Part shown: positions 24,770 to 33,335 of the stretch, one piece after another
Layout: every line of letters begins with the position of its first letter
Position numbering within the stretch: the first letter of the stretch is position 1
Assembly: GCF_042657165.1 (NCBI RefSeq)
Contig: NZ_JBHSNJ010000012.1
Location: 806,001 to 870,000, forward strand
Direction of reading: 5' to 3'
DNA: 64,000 nucleotides
From: Agrilutibacter niabensis
Lineage (GTDB): Bacteria; Pseudomonadota; Gammaproteobacteria; Xanthomonadales; Xanthomonadaceae
Translations under genes and position numbers: made by a program
Notes under the pieces: model-generated
Database searches by the model: none
What the model saw: only the letters and a program-made list of their open reading frames with translations
What the model was told of the DNA's origin: nothing

Positions 24770-25696
24770 CTATGGACCCGGGCGGCGCCCCAAGGTCTCC
24801 GACGGCAGCTCGCCGAACAGGGCGCGATAGTCGTGGGCAAGGCGGCTGCCATTCCAGTAGCCATGCCGCGCACCAATACCCGCGACGGTGTGCTTGCCTG
24901 GACTGCATGCAATCAATGCCCTGCGAATCCTGTGCAGCCGCCGGATCTGCAGGTACTGGTGCGGCGCCACGCCGACTTCGTCGTAGAAGACGGCACGCAA
25001 GGTGCGTTCGCTGACGCCTGCCGCACGGCACAGGTCGTCGATCCTTACCTCCCTGCCTGCCCGCTTGTTCATCAGCGATACCGCCTTGCGGAACACCGCC
25101 TCGCGCGACACCGCAGGACGCCCCCGGTTGGCCGGGCGGTCCGCGCCCTGGCCCAAGGCGAACCGCCACAGGGCGAGCAACCGCGCTTCCAGGATCCCCG
25201 AGACCGGCTGCACGGGAAACCGGCCGGCGGCATCCAGTTCGGCGAGCCTGTCCAGCATGCCTGTCAACGCTGCAATCGTTGCGCGATCGAGGACAAGGCA
25301 GCGGTTGGTTCTGGCTACAGAAGCCTTGTTGCCGGCATCGGTCAGCAGTCCGGCGGGCGCCGAGAGCGACAGCCACTGATTCGGGTTGCTCACGGCTGCC
25401 AGGAATTCCTGTCCGGGCGCGAAATGGATCAGGCTGCGCTCATCCAGTGGGCGCCCAAGCATCCGGTACCACTGCGGAGGCGAACGCGGAACGAACAACG
25501 TCGCCCATCCATGCAGCATCACGCCTTCGTAGGTGCAGGGCGCACCTTCAGATACGAGCTGCACGAGCACGCGTTCGACGCAGAAAGACCGCGAGCGCCA
25601 TCCGCCGCGCTCAGGCCCGGTCAGGTGGTAGCGGCCATCGAAACCAATGAGCTCGGCCTCGAATTCATCGAAGGTCGCGCAGACAAGCTCGGACAC
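24770..25696 (-). CDS. AraC-family transcriptional regulator 3
   Basis: A 308-residue regulator starting at GTG 25696 behind AAAGGAG. The C-terminal HTH pair is EVRIDDLCRAAGVSERTLRAVF and HTVAGIGARHGYWNGSRLAHDYRALFG, ending FGELPSETL. The N-terminal 190 residues form a sensor similar in layout to regulator 1 (a WRSRSFCVERVLVQLVSEG segment and HFAPGQEF, compare CPGQEF in regulator 1). It is divergent from the histidine kinase gene with 206 bp between starts, and upstream on its own strand of the FHA gene. A role in regulating the sulfatase genes is inference from position and the shared subfamily. Confidence 0.88.
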   Translation of the reverse strand: MSELVCATFDEFEAELIGFDGRYHLTGPERGGWRSRSFCVERVLVQLVSEGAPCTYEGVMLHGWATLFVPRSPPQWYRMLGRPLDERSLIHFAPGQEFLAAVSNPNQWLSLSAPAGLLTDAGNKASVARTNRCLVLDRATIAALTGMLDRLAELDAAGRFPVQPVSGILEARLLALWRFALGQGADRPANRGRPAVSREAVFRKAVSLMNKRAGREVRIDDLCRAAGVSERTLRAVFYDEVGVAPHQYLQIRRLHRIRRALIACSPGKHTVAGIGARHGYWNGSRLAHDYRALFGELPSETLGRRPGP

Positions 25697-25902
25697 TGGC
25701 CACTCCTTTCAAAGCGACTTTATGCCGTTTCTTTGTACCTCCATGCGTGAACAGGACGTAATGAACCTGTGAACAACAACAAGAACATGCCCGTGTGCGT
25801 TGCGCACGACGTGCCGGCACGGCGGCGACAGGCGCCCAACGAAGACAGTCGCATACCGGGACTGCCGGTCCTGCCGTCATCAACAAGGATGAAGATTTCG
25901 CC

Positions 25903-26955
25903 ATGAGCAGGCCCATGGTCGATGTTGAGAAGTCGGCGCCCCGAACGCGCGTCCCCGCTCTGGCGTGGGGCGTTGTGCTGATCGTGGCGCTGTCCTGGCT
26001 TGCCTGGTGGGCGCTGTCCCGCTGGGACGGATTGCGGCTGCCCATCTCGGTTGGGGTGGTGGTCTGCATGTTCCTGGCGTCCGCTCGTTTCGGCATGCGT
26101 GGAGCCTGTGGGTCCATCCTTGCCCTCGCATTCGCGCTCGCCGGTCTCAGGCTTGCAGCCCCCAACCTCATCGTGCCTTCGTTGGCCAATGCCTTCACTC
26201 TGCAGGGCTGGCTCCTGACGGTGGCGCTGGCCACCTGCGTCATCGGCATCCTTGCCGACGAGCGCAAGCGCCTGTCGAGCGAAAGTGAGGTCGGGCACGA
26301 ACAGGCGCTCGACCTGGCCGGGCGGCTGATCGATGTGCAGGAAATCGAGCGCTCCCGCATCTCGCGCGAGCTCCACGACGACATCAGCCAGAAGCTGGCG
26401 TCACTGTGCATTTCCACCAGCGCGCTCAAGCGCATGGGCGAGCCTGAAATGCGTGCCGGGCTCGGCAAGCTAAGGGAACAACTCGTATGCCTGTCCGATG
26501 ATGTCCGCCGTCTGTCCCACGACCTGCATCCGGATGTGATCCGCCATGCAGGACTTGTCTGCGCGCTCAGGTCCCTGTGCCTGGAGGAGCATGCGGGCGA
26601 CGACCGGAACCTCGAACTGGACCTGGATGAAAACCTGCAGGTTCCCGGGCCGGTCAGCCTCTGCCTGTACCGGGTGGCACAGGAGGCGCTGCACAACGCA
26701 TCGAAGCATGCACATCACCGGGGCATGAAGGTTGCCTTGCACCGCCGGCGCGATTCCGTCGAATTGACGATTGCCGATGATGGGTGCGGCTTTGATCCCG
26801 GCTCGCCCGCCATCAGGCGCCACCTCGGCCTGATCAGCATGGAGGAGCGGGTGAGGCTGGTAGGAGGCACGTTCCAGCTCATTTCCAGGCCCGGCAACGG
26901 GACCACTGTTCGCGCGAGGGCGCCCCTGGCATGTCAGGCGAATACACCGATCTGA
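25903..26955 (+). CDS. NarX-type sensor histidine kinase
   Basis: A 350-residue membrane kinase. Four hydrophobic helices occupy residues 19-118 with almost no periplasmic loop, suggesting sensing within the membrane. The HisKA_3 dimerisation box ERSRISRELHDDISQKLASL carries phospho-acceptor H158. The ATPase domain shows QEALHNASKHA (N box), IADDGCGFD (G1) and LGLISMEERVRLVGG (G2). ATG 25903 is preferred over an upstream Met because the intervening residues are Arg/Ala-rich and unlike the family. It overlaps the response regulator gene by 25 bp. Confidence 0.92.
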   Translation: MSRPMVDVEKSAPRTRVPALAWGVVLIVALSWLAWWALSRWDGLRLPISVGVVVCMFLASARFGMRGACGSILALAFALAGLRLAAPNLIVPSLANAFTLQGWLLTVALATCVIGILADERKRLSSESEVGHEQALDLAGRLIDVQEIERSRISRELHDDISQKLASLCISTSALKRMGEPEMRAGLGKLREQLVCLSDDVRRLSHDLHPDVIRHAGLVCALRSLCLEEHAGDDRNLELDLDENLQVPGPVSLCLYRVAQEALHNASKHAHHRGMKVALHRRRDSVELTIADDGCGFDPGSPAIRRHLGLISMEERVRLVGGTFQLISRPGNGTTVRARAPLACQANTPI

Positions 26956-27566
26956 AGATCCTGCTGGCCGAGGACCATCGCCTCGTAGCCGAGGGCCTGG
27001 AGCGCCTGCTGCTCGAATGTTTCGCTTCGGTGGACGTGGTCGGCGAGGGCCGGCAGCTGCTCGATGCGGTGCGCACATCGTCGCCGGACATCATCGTTGC
27101 CGACATCAGCATGCCGGGGGTAAGCGGGCTGGAGGCGCTCAGGAGCCTGCGCTCTGCGGGCAACGACACGCCATTCCTGATCCTGAGCATGCACGACACC
27201 ATCGGCTTCGTGGAAGAGGCCTTGCACTGCGGCGCAAACGGCTACGTGCCGAAGCACGCGGCGGGGGAGGAGCTCGTGCGGGCGATACGCGAGGTCGCAG
27301 CGGGGAGCACATATGTGTCGACATCGCTTTCGCATGGACTGTTGAGCAACCGGCTGATCAGGGGCATCCGCCTGACGCGGAGGCAGCTCGACGTGCTCAA
27401 TGGTCTCGCCAAGGGCTACCGGTCCAAGCAGATCGCGGCAGAGCTGGGAATCGCCACGCGCACCGTCGAAACGCACAAGTACGCCATGATGCAGGCCTTC
27501 GGCGTCCATAACGGGGTTGAGCTGATTCGGGCCGCTGAGCGCAATGGCCTCATCGAGCCTGCGTAG
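26931..27566 (+). CDS. NarL/LuxR-family response regulator
   Basis: A 211-residue regulator. The receiver domain has the acidic pair in LLAEDHRLV, phospho-acceptor D58 in VADISMPGVSGLE and the conserved Lys in YVPKHAAGEE. The LuxR-type HTH at about 147-207 is LTRRQLDVLNGLAKGYRSKQIAAELGIATRTVETHKY. It overlaps the kinase gene, so it is the cognate partner. Target genes are unknown; the adjacent sulfatase-island genes are the obvious candidates. Confidence 0.92.
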   Translation: MSGEYTDLKILLAEDHRLVAEGLERLLLECFASVDVVGEGRQLLDAVRTSSPDIIVADISMPGVSGLEALRSLRSAGNDTPFLILSMHDTIGFVEEALHCGANGYVPKHAAGEELVRAIREVAAGSTYVSTSLSHGLLSNRLIRGIRLTRRQLDVLNGLAKGYRSKQIAAELGIATRTVETHKYAMMQAFGVHNGVELIRAAERNGLIEPA

Positions 27567-27660
27567 TTTTTCTTATCCGTTCTTGCGCAACTTTTCGGTG
27601 TCGTCGCGCGGCCAACGGCAATAAGGTCTGCTTGTCCAGGAACCGGCGGCGGACAGGCCA

Positions 27661-28128
27661 ATGGGACGTTGCACCGTGGTAGTGGCTGAAGACCATCCTG
27701 CCGTGGCTGCCCAGCTGCGCGAGCTGCTCGCGCACGAGTTCGAAGTTGCCGCGGTGGTCGGAGACGGGCAGGCGCTGGTGGAGGCCGTCCAGAGGCTGTC
27801 GCCCCAGGTGGCCGTGACCGACATCTCGATGCCCGGGACGGATGGCATCGATGCAACGAGATTGCTTCTTAAGACGAATCCGCGAACCCGGGTGATTCTG
27901 CTGACGGTCCACCACGACCTCAACCTGGTGAGGCAAGGCCTGCTGGCGGGATGCAGCGGCTATGTCCTCAAGAGTTCTGCGGGCGAGGAACTGCTGATGG
28001 CGATTGACACGGCGCTGCAGGGCGGCACCTTCCTGTCGGCCGAGTTGGCCCCCCCAGACGTGCTCGACGAACTCATGCGCAGGTGGGTGCGGAAGTCCGA
28101 ATGCCCGGTAACGGGAGTAGGGATCTGA
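27661..28128 (+). CDS. Receiver-only response regulator
   Basis: A 155-residue protein with one complete receiver domain: acidic pair in VAEDHPAV, D54 in VTDISMPGTDGID and Lys in YVLKSSAGEE. The linker stops after LAPPDVLDELMRRW and no DNA-binding domain follows in any frame before the next gene. It is close in sequence to the preceding regulator (ISMPGxxG and the KxxAGEEL element), so it probably arose by duplication with loss of the HTH. It might act as a phosphate sink or a modulator of the adjacent system. It begins 94 bp after the first regulator. Confidence 0.88.
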   Translation: MGRCTVVVAEDHPAVAAQLRELLAHEFEVAAVVGDGQALVEAVQRLSPQVAVTDISMPGTDGIDATRLLLKTNPRTRVILLTVHHDLNLVRQGLLAGCSGYVLKSSAGEELLMAIDTALQGGTFLSAELAPPDVLDELMRRWVRKSECPVTGVGI

Positions 28129-28199
28129 GTTGGCAAGGCCGATTTCCTGCGAGCCGATCGGCAATGCATGACAGGTTCGCGCGCAAGCGGAGGTTGGAT

Positions 28200-28970
28200 A
28201 TGAATCGGGTACTGAGGATTTCCGTTCTGGCAATTCTTCTGGGCGCGGCGTGCATGCCGGGCCTAGCCCAGGAGCCTGGCGACGACGCGGCCGCGACGCA
28301 GGCGGTGGACCCGCGCGCGATGGATGCGCTCGACCGGATGGGGAATGCGTTGCATTCGATGAATCAGTTCTCGTTGCGCGCCGACGCCACCAAGGAAGTG
28401 GTAATGGAGGACGGACAGAAGCTGGAGTTCGGGGGCTCCGTCAACTACAAGGTTCGCCCCCCCAACGGGCTGTACGCCGAGCTCAACACCGATCGCAAGA
28501 AGCGGCAGTACTTCTACGATGGCAAGACGCTGACCATCTATGCGCCCAGCACCAGGTACTACGCGACGCTGCCGGCACCGGGAACGCTCGGTGAACTGGT
28601 GGCGGCCGTGCGGTCTTACGGCCTGGAGATGCCGCTGTCCGACCTGTTCGTCTGGGGCACGGACAAGGCGCCGAAGACCGCGATCACCAGCGCAACCTAT
28701 GTTGGTCCGGCGCGGATTGGTGAACGAAACGTAGCGCAGTACGCGTTTCGCCAGGAAGGCGTCGACTGGCAGGTCTGGCTCGACGGCGAGGCGCTGCCGC
28801 GCAAGCTGGTGATCACCGATCTGGGCGAGGCCGAGCGCCCCGAGTACACCGCGCTGCTCGACTGGGACAAGGCGCCGCAACTCAGCGATGCCAGCTTCAG
28901 GTTCACGCCTGGCAACGATGCTTACGAGATCGAATTCATTCCGGCAGTGGCAGCCACCGACAAGCCCTAG
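28200..28970 (+). CDS. DUF2092 exported protein
   Basis: A 256-residue protein. A Sec signal peptide ends near MPGLAQEP, starting at ATG 28200; an upstream frame lacks a signal. MDALDRMGNALHSMNQFSLRADAT, VNYKVRPPNGLYAEL and RRYFYDGKTLTIYAP-like segments (here RQYFYDGKTLTIYAP) are typical of DUF2092, which has the fold of LolA/LolB-like lipoprotein carriers. The function is not established. It lies 11 bp before a small exported protein and is upstream of arylsulfatase 2 in the same direction. Confidence 0.86.
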   Translation: MNRVLRISVLAILLGAACMPGLAQEPGDDAAATQAVDPRAMDALDRMGNALHSMNQFSLRADATKEVVMEDGQKLEFGGSVNYKVRPPNGLYAELNTDRKKRQYFYDGKTLTIYAPSTRYYATLPAPGTLGELVAAVRSYGLEMPLSDLFVWGTDKAPKTAITSATYVGPARIGERNVAQYAFRQEGVDWQVWLDGEALPRKLVITDLGEAERPEYTALLDWDKAPQLSDASFRFTPGNDAYEIEFIPAVAATDKP

Positions 28971-28981
28971 GAGATTGCATC

Positions 28982-29539
28982 ATGAACAGGTTCATGCATG
29001 TTTCGCCACGCGTGGCGTTGGCCATGGCACTGGCCGCGATCGCGCTGGGTGGCGTGTCCGTCAGTTACGACAGCGATGCGGGTCCGCACGCGCGTGCGGG
29101 AGGCGGCGCGCGCAGCAGCGTGAATCGTCCGGCATCGCGGCCGTCCGGTGGAGGGGGGCACCACCAGGCGGTGAATCGCCCGGCGAATCGTTCGGGCGGT
29201 GGCTCGGCCGCTGCCAACCGGAATGCGAACGTCAACCGCGACGTGAACAGAAATGTCAATCGCAATGTAAACCGGAACGTCAATGTCGATCGCGACATCG
29301 ACATCGACGTCGACCACGACTGGGACAACGATTGGGATCATCCGTTCGCCACTGCCGCCGCCGTGACCGCGGGCGTAGCGATCACTTCGGCGGTGGTCGG
29401 GTCGATCGTCTACTCGGTGCCGCCCAGTTGCGTGACCACCGTCGTCAACGGCATCGCCTACCAGCAGTGCGGAAGCACCTGGTACCAGCCGCAGTACGTA
29501 GGCTCATCCGTCCAGTACGTCGTGGTCAATCAACCGTAA
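28982..29539 (+). CDS. Exported Asn/Asp-rich protein
   Basis: A 185-residue protein of no named family that I can assign. A signal peptide is followed by a Gly/Arg/Ser-rich linker, an Asn-Arg-Val array (NVNRDVNRNVNRNVNRNVNV), an acidic DRDIDIDVDHDWDNDWD stretch, a hydrophobic segment (TAAAVTAGVAITSAVVGSIVY) and a C-terminal PPSCVTTVVNGIAYQQCGST with two cysteines that could form a disulfide. The DIDIDVD element also occurs in the DUF3300 lipoprotein of this window. Similar CxxxxxNGxxYxxC ends are common in small proteins beside DUF2092 and DUF3300 genes. Confidence 0.75.
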   Translation: MNRFMHVSPRVALAMALAAIALGGVSVSYDSDAGPHARAGGGARSSVNRPASRPSGGGGHHQAVNRPANRSGGGSAAANRNANVNRDVNRNVNRNVNRNVNVDRDIDIDVDHDWDNDWDHPFATAAAVTAGVAITSAVVGSIVYSVPPSCVTTVVNGIAYQQCGSTWYQPQYVGSSVQYVVVNQP

Positions 29540-29836
29540 ATACGTCCAACCGAAATTACGTCGCAAGCCTTCTGGTCAACAAAGGAGCGACCATCTTGAT
29601 TGACGCTCCGTGCTGACGCCTTCGCTGTTGGATGCCCCTGGACGGTTCATAGGCCAACGGGCTCTCTCGCCTAAGTAGCTTTACCTAGGCGCGCTACGCG
29701 CTTTTGTCGATGGCGGCCGAAGGTGCGTTCGGTAGCCTAGGTGCACGCCCCGATCCGCCTCGATTCAAGTTTCCGAAACACCGCACCAGACGGTTCTGCG
29801 AATCCGTACCTCCGTTTCCCTGAACAGGAGCCCGAG
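29540..29836. other. Intergenic region before arylsulfatase 2
   Basis: 297 bp with no convincing gene. An inverted repeat CGCCTA (29668-29673) and TAGGCG (29686-29691) sits in the middle, and CCTAGG recurs at 29684-29689 and near 29735. This stretch is less GC-rich than its surroundings and probably contains the promoter of sulfatase 2. AGGAG before 29837 is its ribosome-binding site. No clear -35/-10 pair was identified. Confidence 0.4.
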
Positions 29837-31411
29837 ATGAGCTCGCAAGCTGCAGCAAAGAAGGCCCCGGCAAAGCAGGCCAGGCAGCCCAATATCCTGG
29901 TCATCTGGGGTGACGACATTGGCATCAGCAACCTGAGTTGCTACACGCATGGGTTGATGGGCTATCAGACACCCAACATCGACCGTATAGCGCGAGAAGG
30001 CATGATGTTCACCGATTCGTACGGAGAGCAATCGTGTACGGCGGGCCGCGCTTCGTTCATCACCGGTCAGAGTGGCTGCCGCACAGGGATGACCAAGGTG
30101 GGCATGCCCGGCGCCACGGTGGGCCTGCAGAAGGAAGACGCCACGATCGCGGAGCTGCTGAAGCCCTTGGGCTATGCGACCGGCCAGTTCGGCAAGAACC
30201 ATCTCGGCGACCGCAACGAATTCCTGCCGACGGCGCACGGGTTCGACGAGTTCTTCGGCAACCTCTATCACCTGAACGCAGAAGAAGATCCGGAAGACCC
30301 GGACTACCCGCCCGAAAAGGAGTTCCCGCAGTTCGCCAAGGCGTTCCGTCCGCGCGGCGTCATCCGCAGCTTCGCGACGGACAAGGACGATCCCACCGAA
30401 GAACCGCGCTGGGGCCGCGTAGGCAGGCAGAGGATCGAGGACACCGGCCCACTCACCCGCAAGCGAATGGAGACCATCGATGACGACATTGCCGCGGCGG
30501 CAGTGGATTTCATCAAGCGCAAGAACCAGGAAGGGAGGCCATTCTTCTGCTGGGTCAATTTCACCCACATGCACTTCCGGACGCACACCAAGCCTGAAAG
30601 CCTGGGACAGGCAGGGCGCTGGCAGTCGCCGTACCACGACACCATGATCGACCACGACAAGAACGTCGGCACGATCCTCGATGCGCTCGAACAACTCGGC
30701 CTGGCCGACGACACCCTTGTCATCTACAGCACCGACAACGGGCCACACATGAACTCCTGGCCGGACGGCGGAATGACCCCGTTCCGGAGCGAGAAGAACA
30801 CCAATTGGGAGGGTGCGTTCCGTATACCCGAGATGGTGCGTTGGCCCGGGAAGATACCGGCGGGCGTCATCTCCAACGAGATCATCCACCACCACGACTG
30901 GCTGCCGACCCTCCTGGCCGCTGCCGGCGAGCCGGACATCGTCGAGAAGCTGAAGAAGGGCCACAAGGCCGGCGACAAGACCTTCAAGGTCCATGTCGAT
31001 GGCTTCAACCTGCTTTCCTACCTCACGGGCAAGGAGGAGAAGAGTCCGCGCAAGGGTTTCGTCTACTTCAGCGACGATGGCGACGTGCTTGCGGTTCGCT
31101 TCGGTCCCTGGAAGTTCGTGTTCCTCGAGCAGCGTTGCAAGGGGACACTGCAGCTGTGGGCGGAGCCGTTCACCAAGCTGCGTACTCCCAAGATGTTCAA
31201 CCTGCGCACCGATCCGTACGAGCGCGCCGACATCACCTCGAATAGCTACTACGACTGGTTCATGAGCAAGGGATACCTCATGTTCGCAGCAACCGCTATC
31301 GTGGGCGAGTTTCTGAAGACCTTCAAAGAATTCCCGCCGCGGCAGAAGCCGGCGAGCTTCAACCTCGACGAGGTGATGCGGAAGATGTCAGAGCCCCCGG
31401 GCGCCAGTTGA
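29837..31411 (+). CDS. Arylsulfatase 2 (type I, CTAGR motif)
   Basis: A 524-residue type I sulfatase, a paralogue of arylsulfatase 1 of identical length. NILVIWGDDIG holds D26/D27, and C67 in QSCTAGRASF is the formylglycine site. GKNHLGDRNEFLP and IYSTDNGPHMNSW carry further active-site residues; FTHMHFRTH replaces TTACHIWSH of sulfatase 1, which may alter the substrate pocket. The N-terminal MSSQAAAKKAPAKQ is basic and not a signal peptide, so it too should be cytoplasmic and available to the FGE 10 kb upstream. It is followed by two outer-membrane protein genes on the same strand. Confidence 0.93.
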   Translation: MSSQAAAKKAPAKQARQPNILVIWGDDIGISNLSCYTHGLMGYQTPNIDRIAREGMMFTDSYGEQSCTAGRASFITGQSGCRTGMTKVGMPGATVGLQKEDATIAELLKPLGYATGQFGKNHLGDRNEFLPTAHGFDEFFGNLYHLNAEEDPEDPDYPPEKEFPQFAKAFRPRGVIRSFATDKDDPTEEPRWGRVGRQRIEDTGPLTRKRMETIDDDIAAAAVDFIKRKNQEGRPFFCWVNFTHMHFRTHTKPESLGQAGRWQSPYHDTMIDHDKNVGTILDALEQLGLADDTLVIYSTDNGPHMNSWPDGGMTPFRSEKNTNWEGAFRIPEMVRWPGKIPAGVISNEIIHHHDWLPTLLAAAGEPDIVEKLKKGHKAGDKTFKVHVDGFNLLSYLTGKEEKSPRKGFVYFSDDGDVLAVRFGPWKFVFLEQRCKGTLQLWAEPFTKLRTPKMFNLRTDPYERADITSNSYYDWFMSKGYLMFAATAIVGEFLKTFKEFPPRQKPASFNLDEVMRKMSEPPGAS

Positions 31412-31517
31412 CACACCGAGTGCTTGTGCCCCCGGGCCTGCTAGCCACGGCCGAAGTGGAATGCATGACGGCGTACGCGGCAGTGGTCTCCGCTGCCGCC
31501 AACCGAGGATCACCACG

Positions 31518-32462
31518 ATGATGAAACGTGCACTCGTGACCCTGGCGCTCTGTGCACTACCCGTGGCCCCGGCCCTGGCCAGTGAAGGCGCCCTCGGCCG
31601 CCCGATCACCGGCCTGCAGGGCACCTCGTTTGCAGGCGTGGTGCCTCCGACGCCGGGCTGGAGCCTGGGGCTTTCCTACGCCTACTACTCGGGATCGGTC
31701 AGCGCCCAGCGTGAGTCGCCGCTTCCTGGTGGCGGCAGTGCGCTCGGCCTCGAAGTAACCGCCCAGCTCTTTTCCATCACCGGAATCTATGTCTGGGATA
31801 CGGGAGAGGGCCGCTGGAACTTCGCGTCGGTCGCCGTCGTGCCATTCGCGAAAATGGACGCCGAGGCCGACTTGCGGATCGGCTCGGCCAGCGGCAGCGT
31901 CAGCGACAGCGACACCGGCTTGTTCGACATGGCGATCGTGCCGGTGATCGCCAGCCGTCACTTCAGCGCAACCCAGCACTTGTCGCTCGCGCTCTACATA
32001 TTTGCGCCAACGGGCTCCTATGAGGAAGGCCGGCTGGCCGAGCTCAGCCTCAACAACTGGACCTATTCGCCGACTGTGGGTTACACGCAACTGTTCCAGA
32101 AAGGCTCGCTCGAATTCAGTGCGTTGGCGGCCGTCGATTTCTACACCGAGAACCATGCGACCGATTACCAGAACGGCGCGGTGTTCCGCCTCGATTCACT
32201 GCTGGTCAAGCGCTTTTCCAACGGTTGGGGCGTTGGCGCGGCCGGCGGCTGGATCGAGCAGCTCCAGGACGACGATGCCGCGATCGCCGACCGCCTCGAC
32301 GGCTTCAAGGGCCATTCGCTCGCCCTCGGGCCCGTCGTGACCTTTGCCAAGAAATGGGAGGGCGGACAGGTCGAGTTCTCGGCGCGGTGGCTGCACGAGT
32401 TCGATGTCGAGAACCGCTTCCAAGGCGATCCCTTCCTGCTGTCGGCCAGCATCCAGTTCTGA
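31518..32462 (+). CDS. Outer-membrane transporter-like protein (phenol MetA pathway family)
   Basis: A 314-residue protein with a signal peptide ending near APALASEG. The mature protein starts GALGRPITGLQGTSFAGVVPP and continues as alternating beta-strands (WSLGLSYAYYSGSVSA, WTYSPTVGYTQLF, VEFSARWLHEFDVENRFQG), closing with SASIQF, a terminal Phe suited to BAM recognition. This matches the SphA/MetA-type family that forms channels for aromatic compounds. Two ATG codons, 31518 and 31521, are adjacent. It sits 106 bp after arylsulfatase 2, suggesting uptake of the substrate or release of a product, which is inference. Confidence 0.82.
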   Translation: MMKRALVTLALCALPVAPALASEGALGRPITGLQGTSFAGVVPPTPGWSLGLSYAYYSGSVSAQRESPLPGGGSALGLEVTAQLFSITGIYVWDTGEGRWNFASVAVVPFAKMDAEADLRIGSASGSVSDSDTGLFDMAIVPVIASRHFSATQHLSLALYIFAPTGSYEEGRLAELSLNNWTYSPTVGYTQLFQKGSLEFSALAAVDFYTENHATDYQNGAVFRLDSLLVKRFSNGWGVGAAGGWIEQLQDDDAAIADRLDGFKGHSLALGPVVTFAKKWEGGQVEFSARWLHEFDVENRFQGDPFLLSASIQF

Positions 32463-32516
32463 ATCGCCAGGTGACTACATGGCCGCAAGCCATCAAAACT
32501 CGCACAGGAATCGCCG

Positions 32517-33308
32517 ATGAAGCGCCTTTGTCTGATGCTGCCGATGATTCTGGCCGCGCCCGTGGCCTGGTCCCAGGAAGCCGACGAGCTGGCCAAGCAG
32601 CTGTCCAACCCGGTCGCCTCGCTCATCAGCGTGCCGTTGCAGTACAACGTCGACTTCAACATCGGCTCCGAAGACGGCACCAGGCATTTCCTGAACATCC
32701 AGCCGGTCATCCCGACCTCGATCTCGCAGGACTGGAACCTGATCACGCGGGTGATCGCGCCGGTGGTCTACCAGGACGATGTATTCGGTAATTCCGGCAG
32801 CCAGTTCGGTCTCGGTGACATCACCCCGACCTTCTTCCTCTCGCCCAAGCAGCCAACCACGGGCGGCTGGATCTGGGCCGTGGGCCCGGTGTTCCTGTTG
32901 CCGACGGCGACTGATGATCTGCTCGGCGCCGAGAAATGGGGCATTGGCCCCAGTGCGGTTGTGCTGAAGCAAACCAAGGCCGGCTGGACCTATGGCGTGC
33001 TGGCCAACCACATCTGGTCGGTGGCCGGCGAAGACGATCGTGCGGATGTCAGCAGCACGTTCCTGCAGCCCTTCCTGACCAAGGGGTTCCCGGGCGGGCG
33101 CACGCTCTCGTTCAATTTCGAATCGAGCTACGACCGGAAGGGCGATGCCTGGAACGTGCCGATGAACATCGGCTACTCCAAGGTGATGAAGGCCGGCAAC
33201 CAGCTCCTGAGCCTGCAGGGCGGCGTGCGCTACTACTTCGAAACCCCGGGCGATGGCCCGGACTGGGGCGTGCGCTTCGCGCTCACGCTGCTCTATCCGG
33301 GGAAATGA
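32517..33308 (+). CDS. Outer-membrane protein, transporter-like
   Basis: A 263-residue protein. The signal peptide ends near APVAWSQEA. Features are LAKQLSNPVASLISVPLQYNV and the barrel-like strands FLNIQPVIPTSISQDWNLITR, FGLGDITPTFFLSPKQ and GGVRYYFETP. ADELAKQLSNPVASLISVP is a recognisable opening for a family of neutral outer-membrane proteins seen next to sulfatase and DUF3300 genes. A specific substrate is unknown. It follows the preceding barrel by 54 bp with AGGA before the ATG. Confidence 0.82.
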   Translation: MKRLCLMLPMILAAPVAWSQEADELAKQLSNPVASLISVPLQYNVDFNIGSEDGTRHFLNIQPVIPTSISQDWNLITRVIAPVVYQDDVFGNSGSQFGLGDITPTFFLSPKQPTTGGWIWAVGPVFLLPTATDDLLGAEKWGIGPSAVVLKQTKAGWTYGVLANHIWSVAGEDDRADVSSTFLQPFLTKGFPGGRTLSFNFESSYDRKGDAWNVPMNIGYSKVMKAGNQLLSLQGGVRYYFETPGDGPDWGVRFALTLLYPGK

Positions 33309-33335
33309 GCACGCCCTGTCGATGGAGCCTCCCTC

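Noticed and set aside
23867..25750. Plus-strand frame of 627 codons over FHA and AraC 3
   Set aside because: It is antisense to two recognised genes and has Arg/Pro/Gln-biased, non-homologous content.
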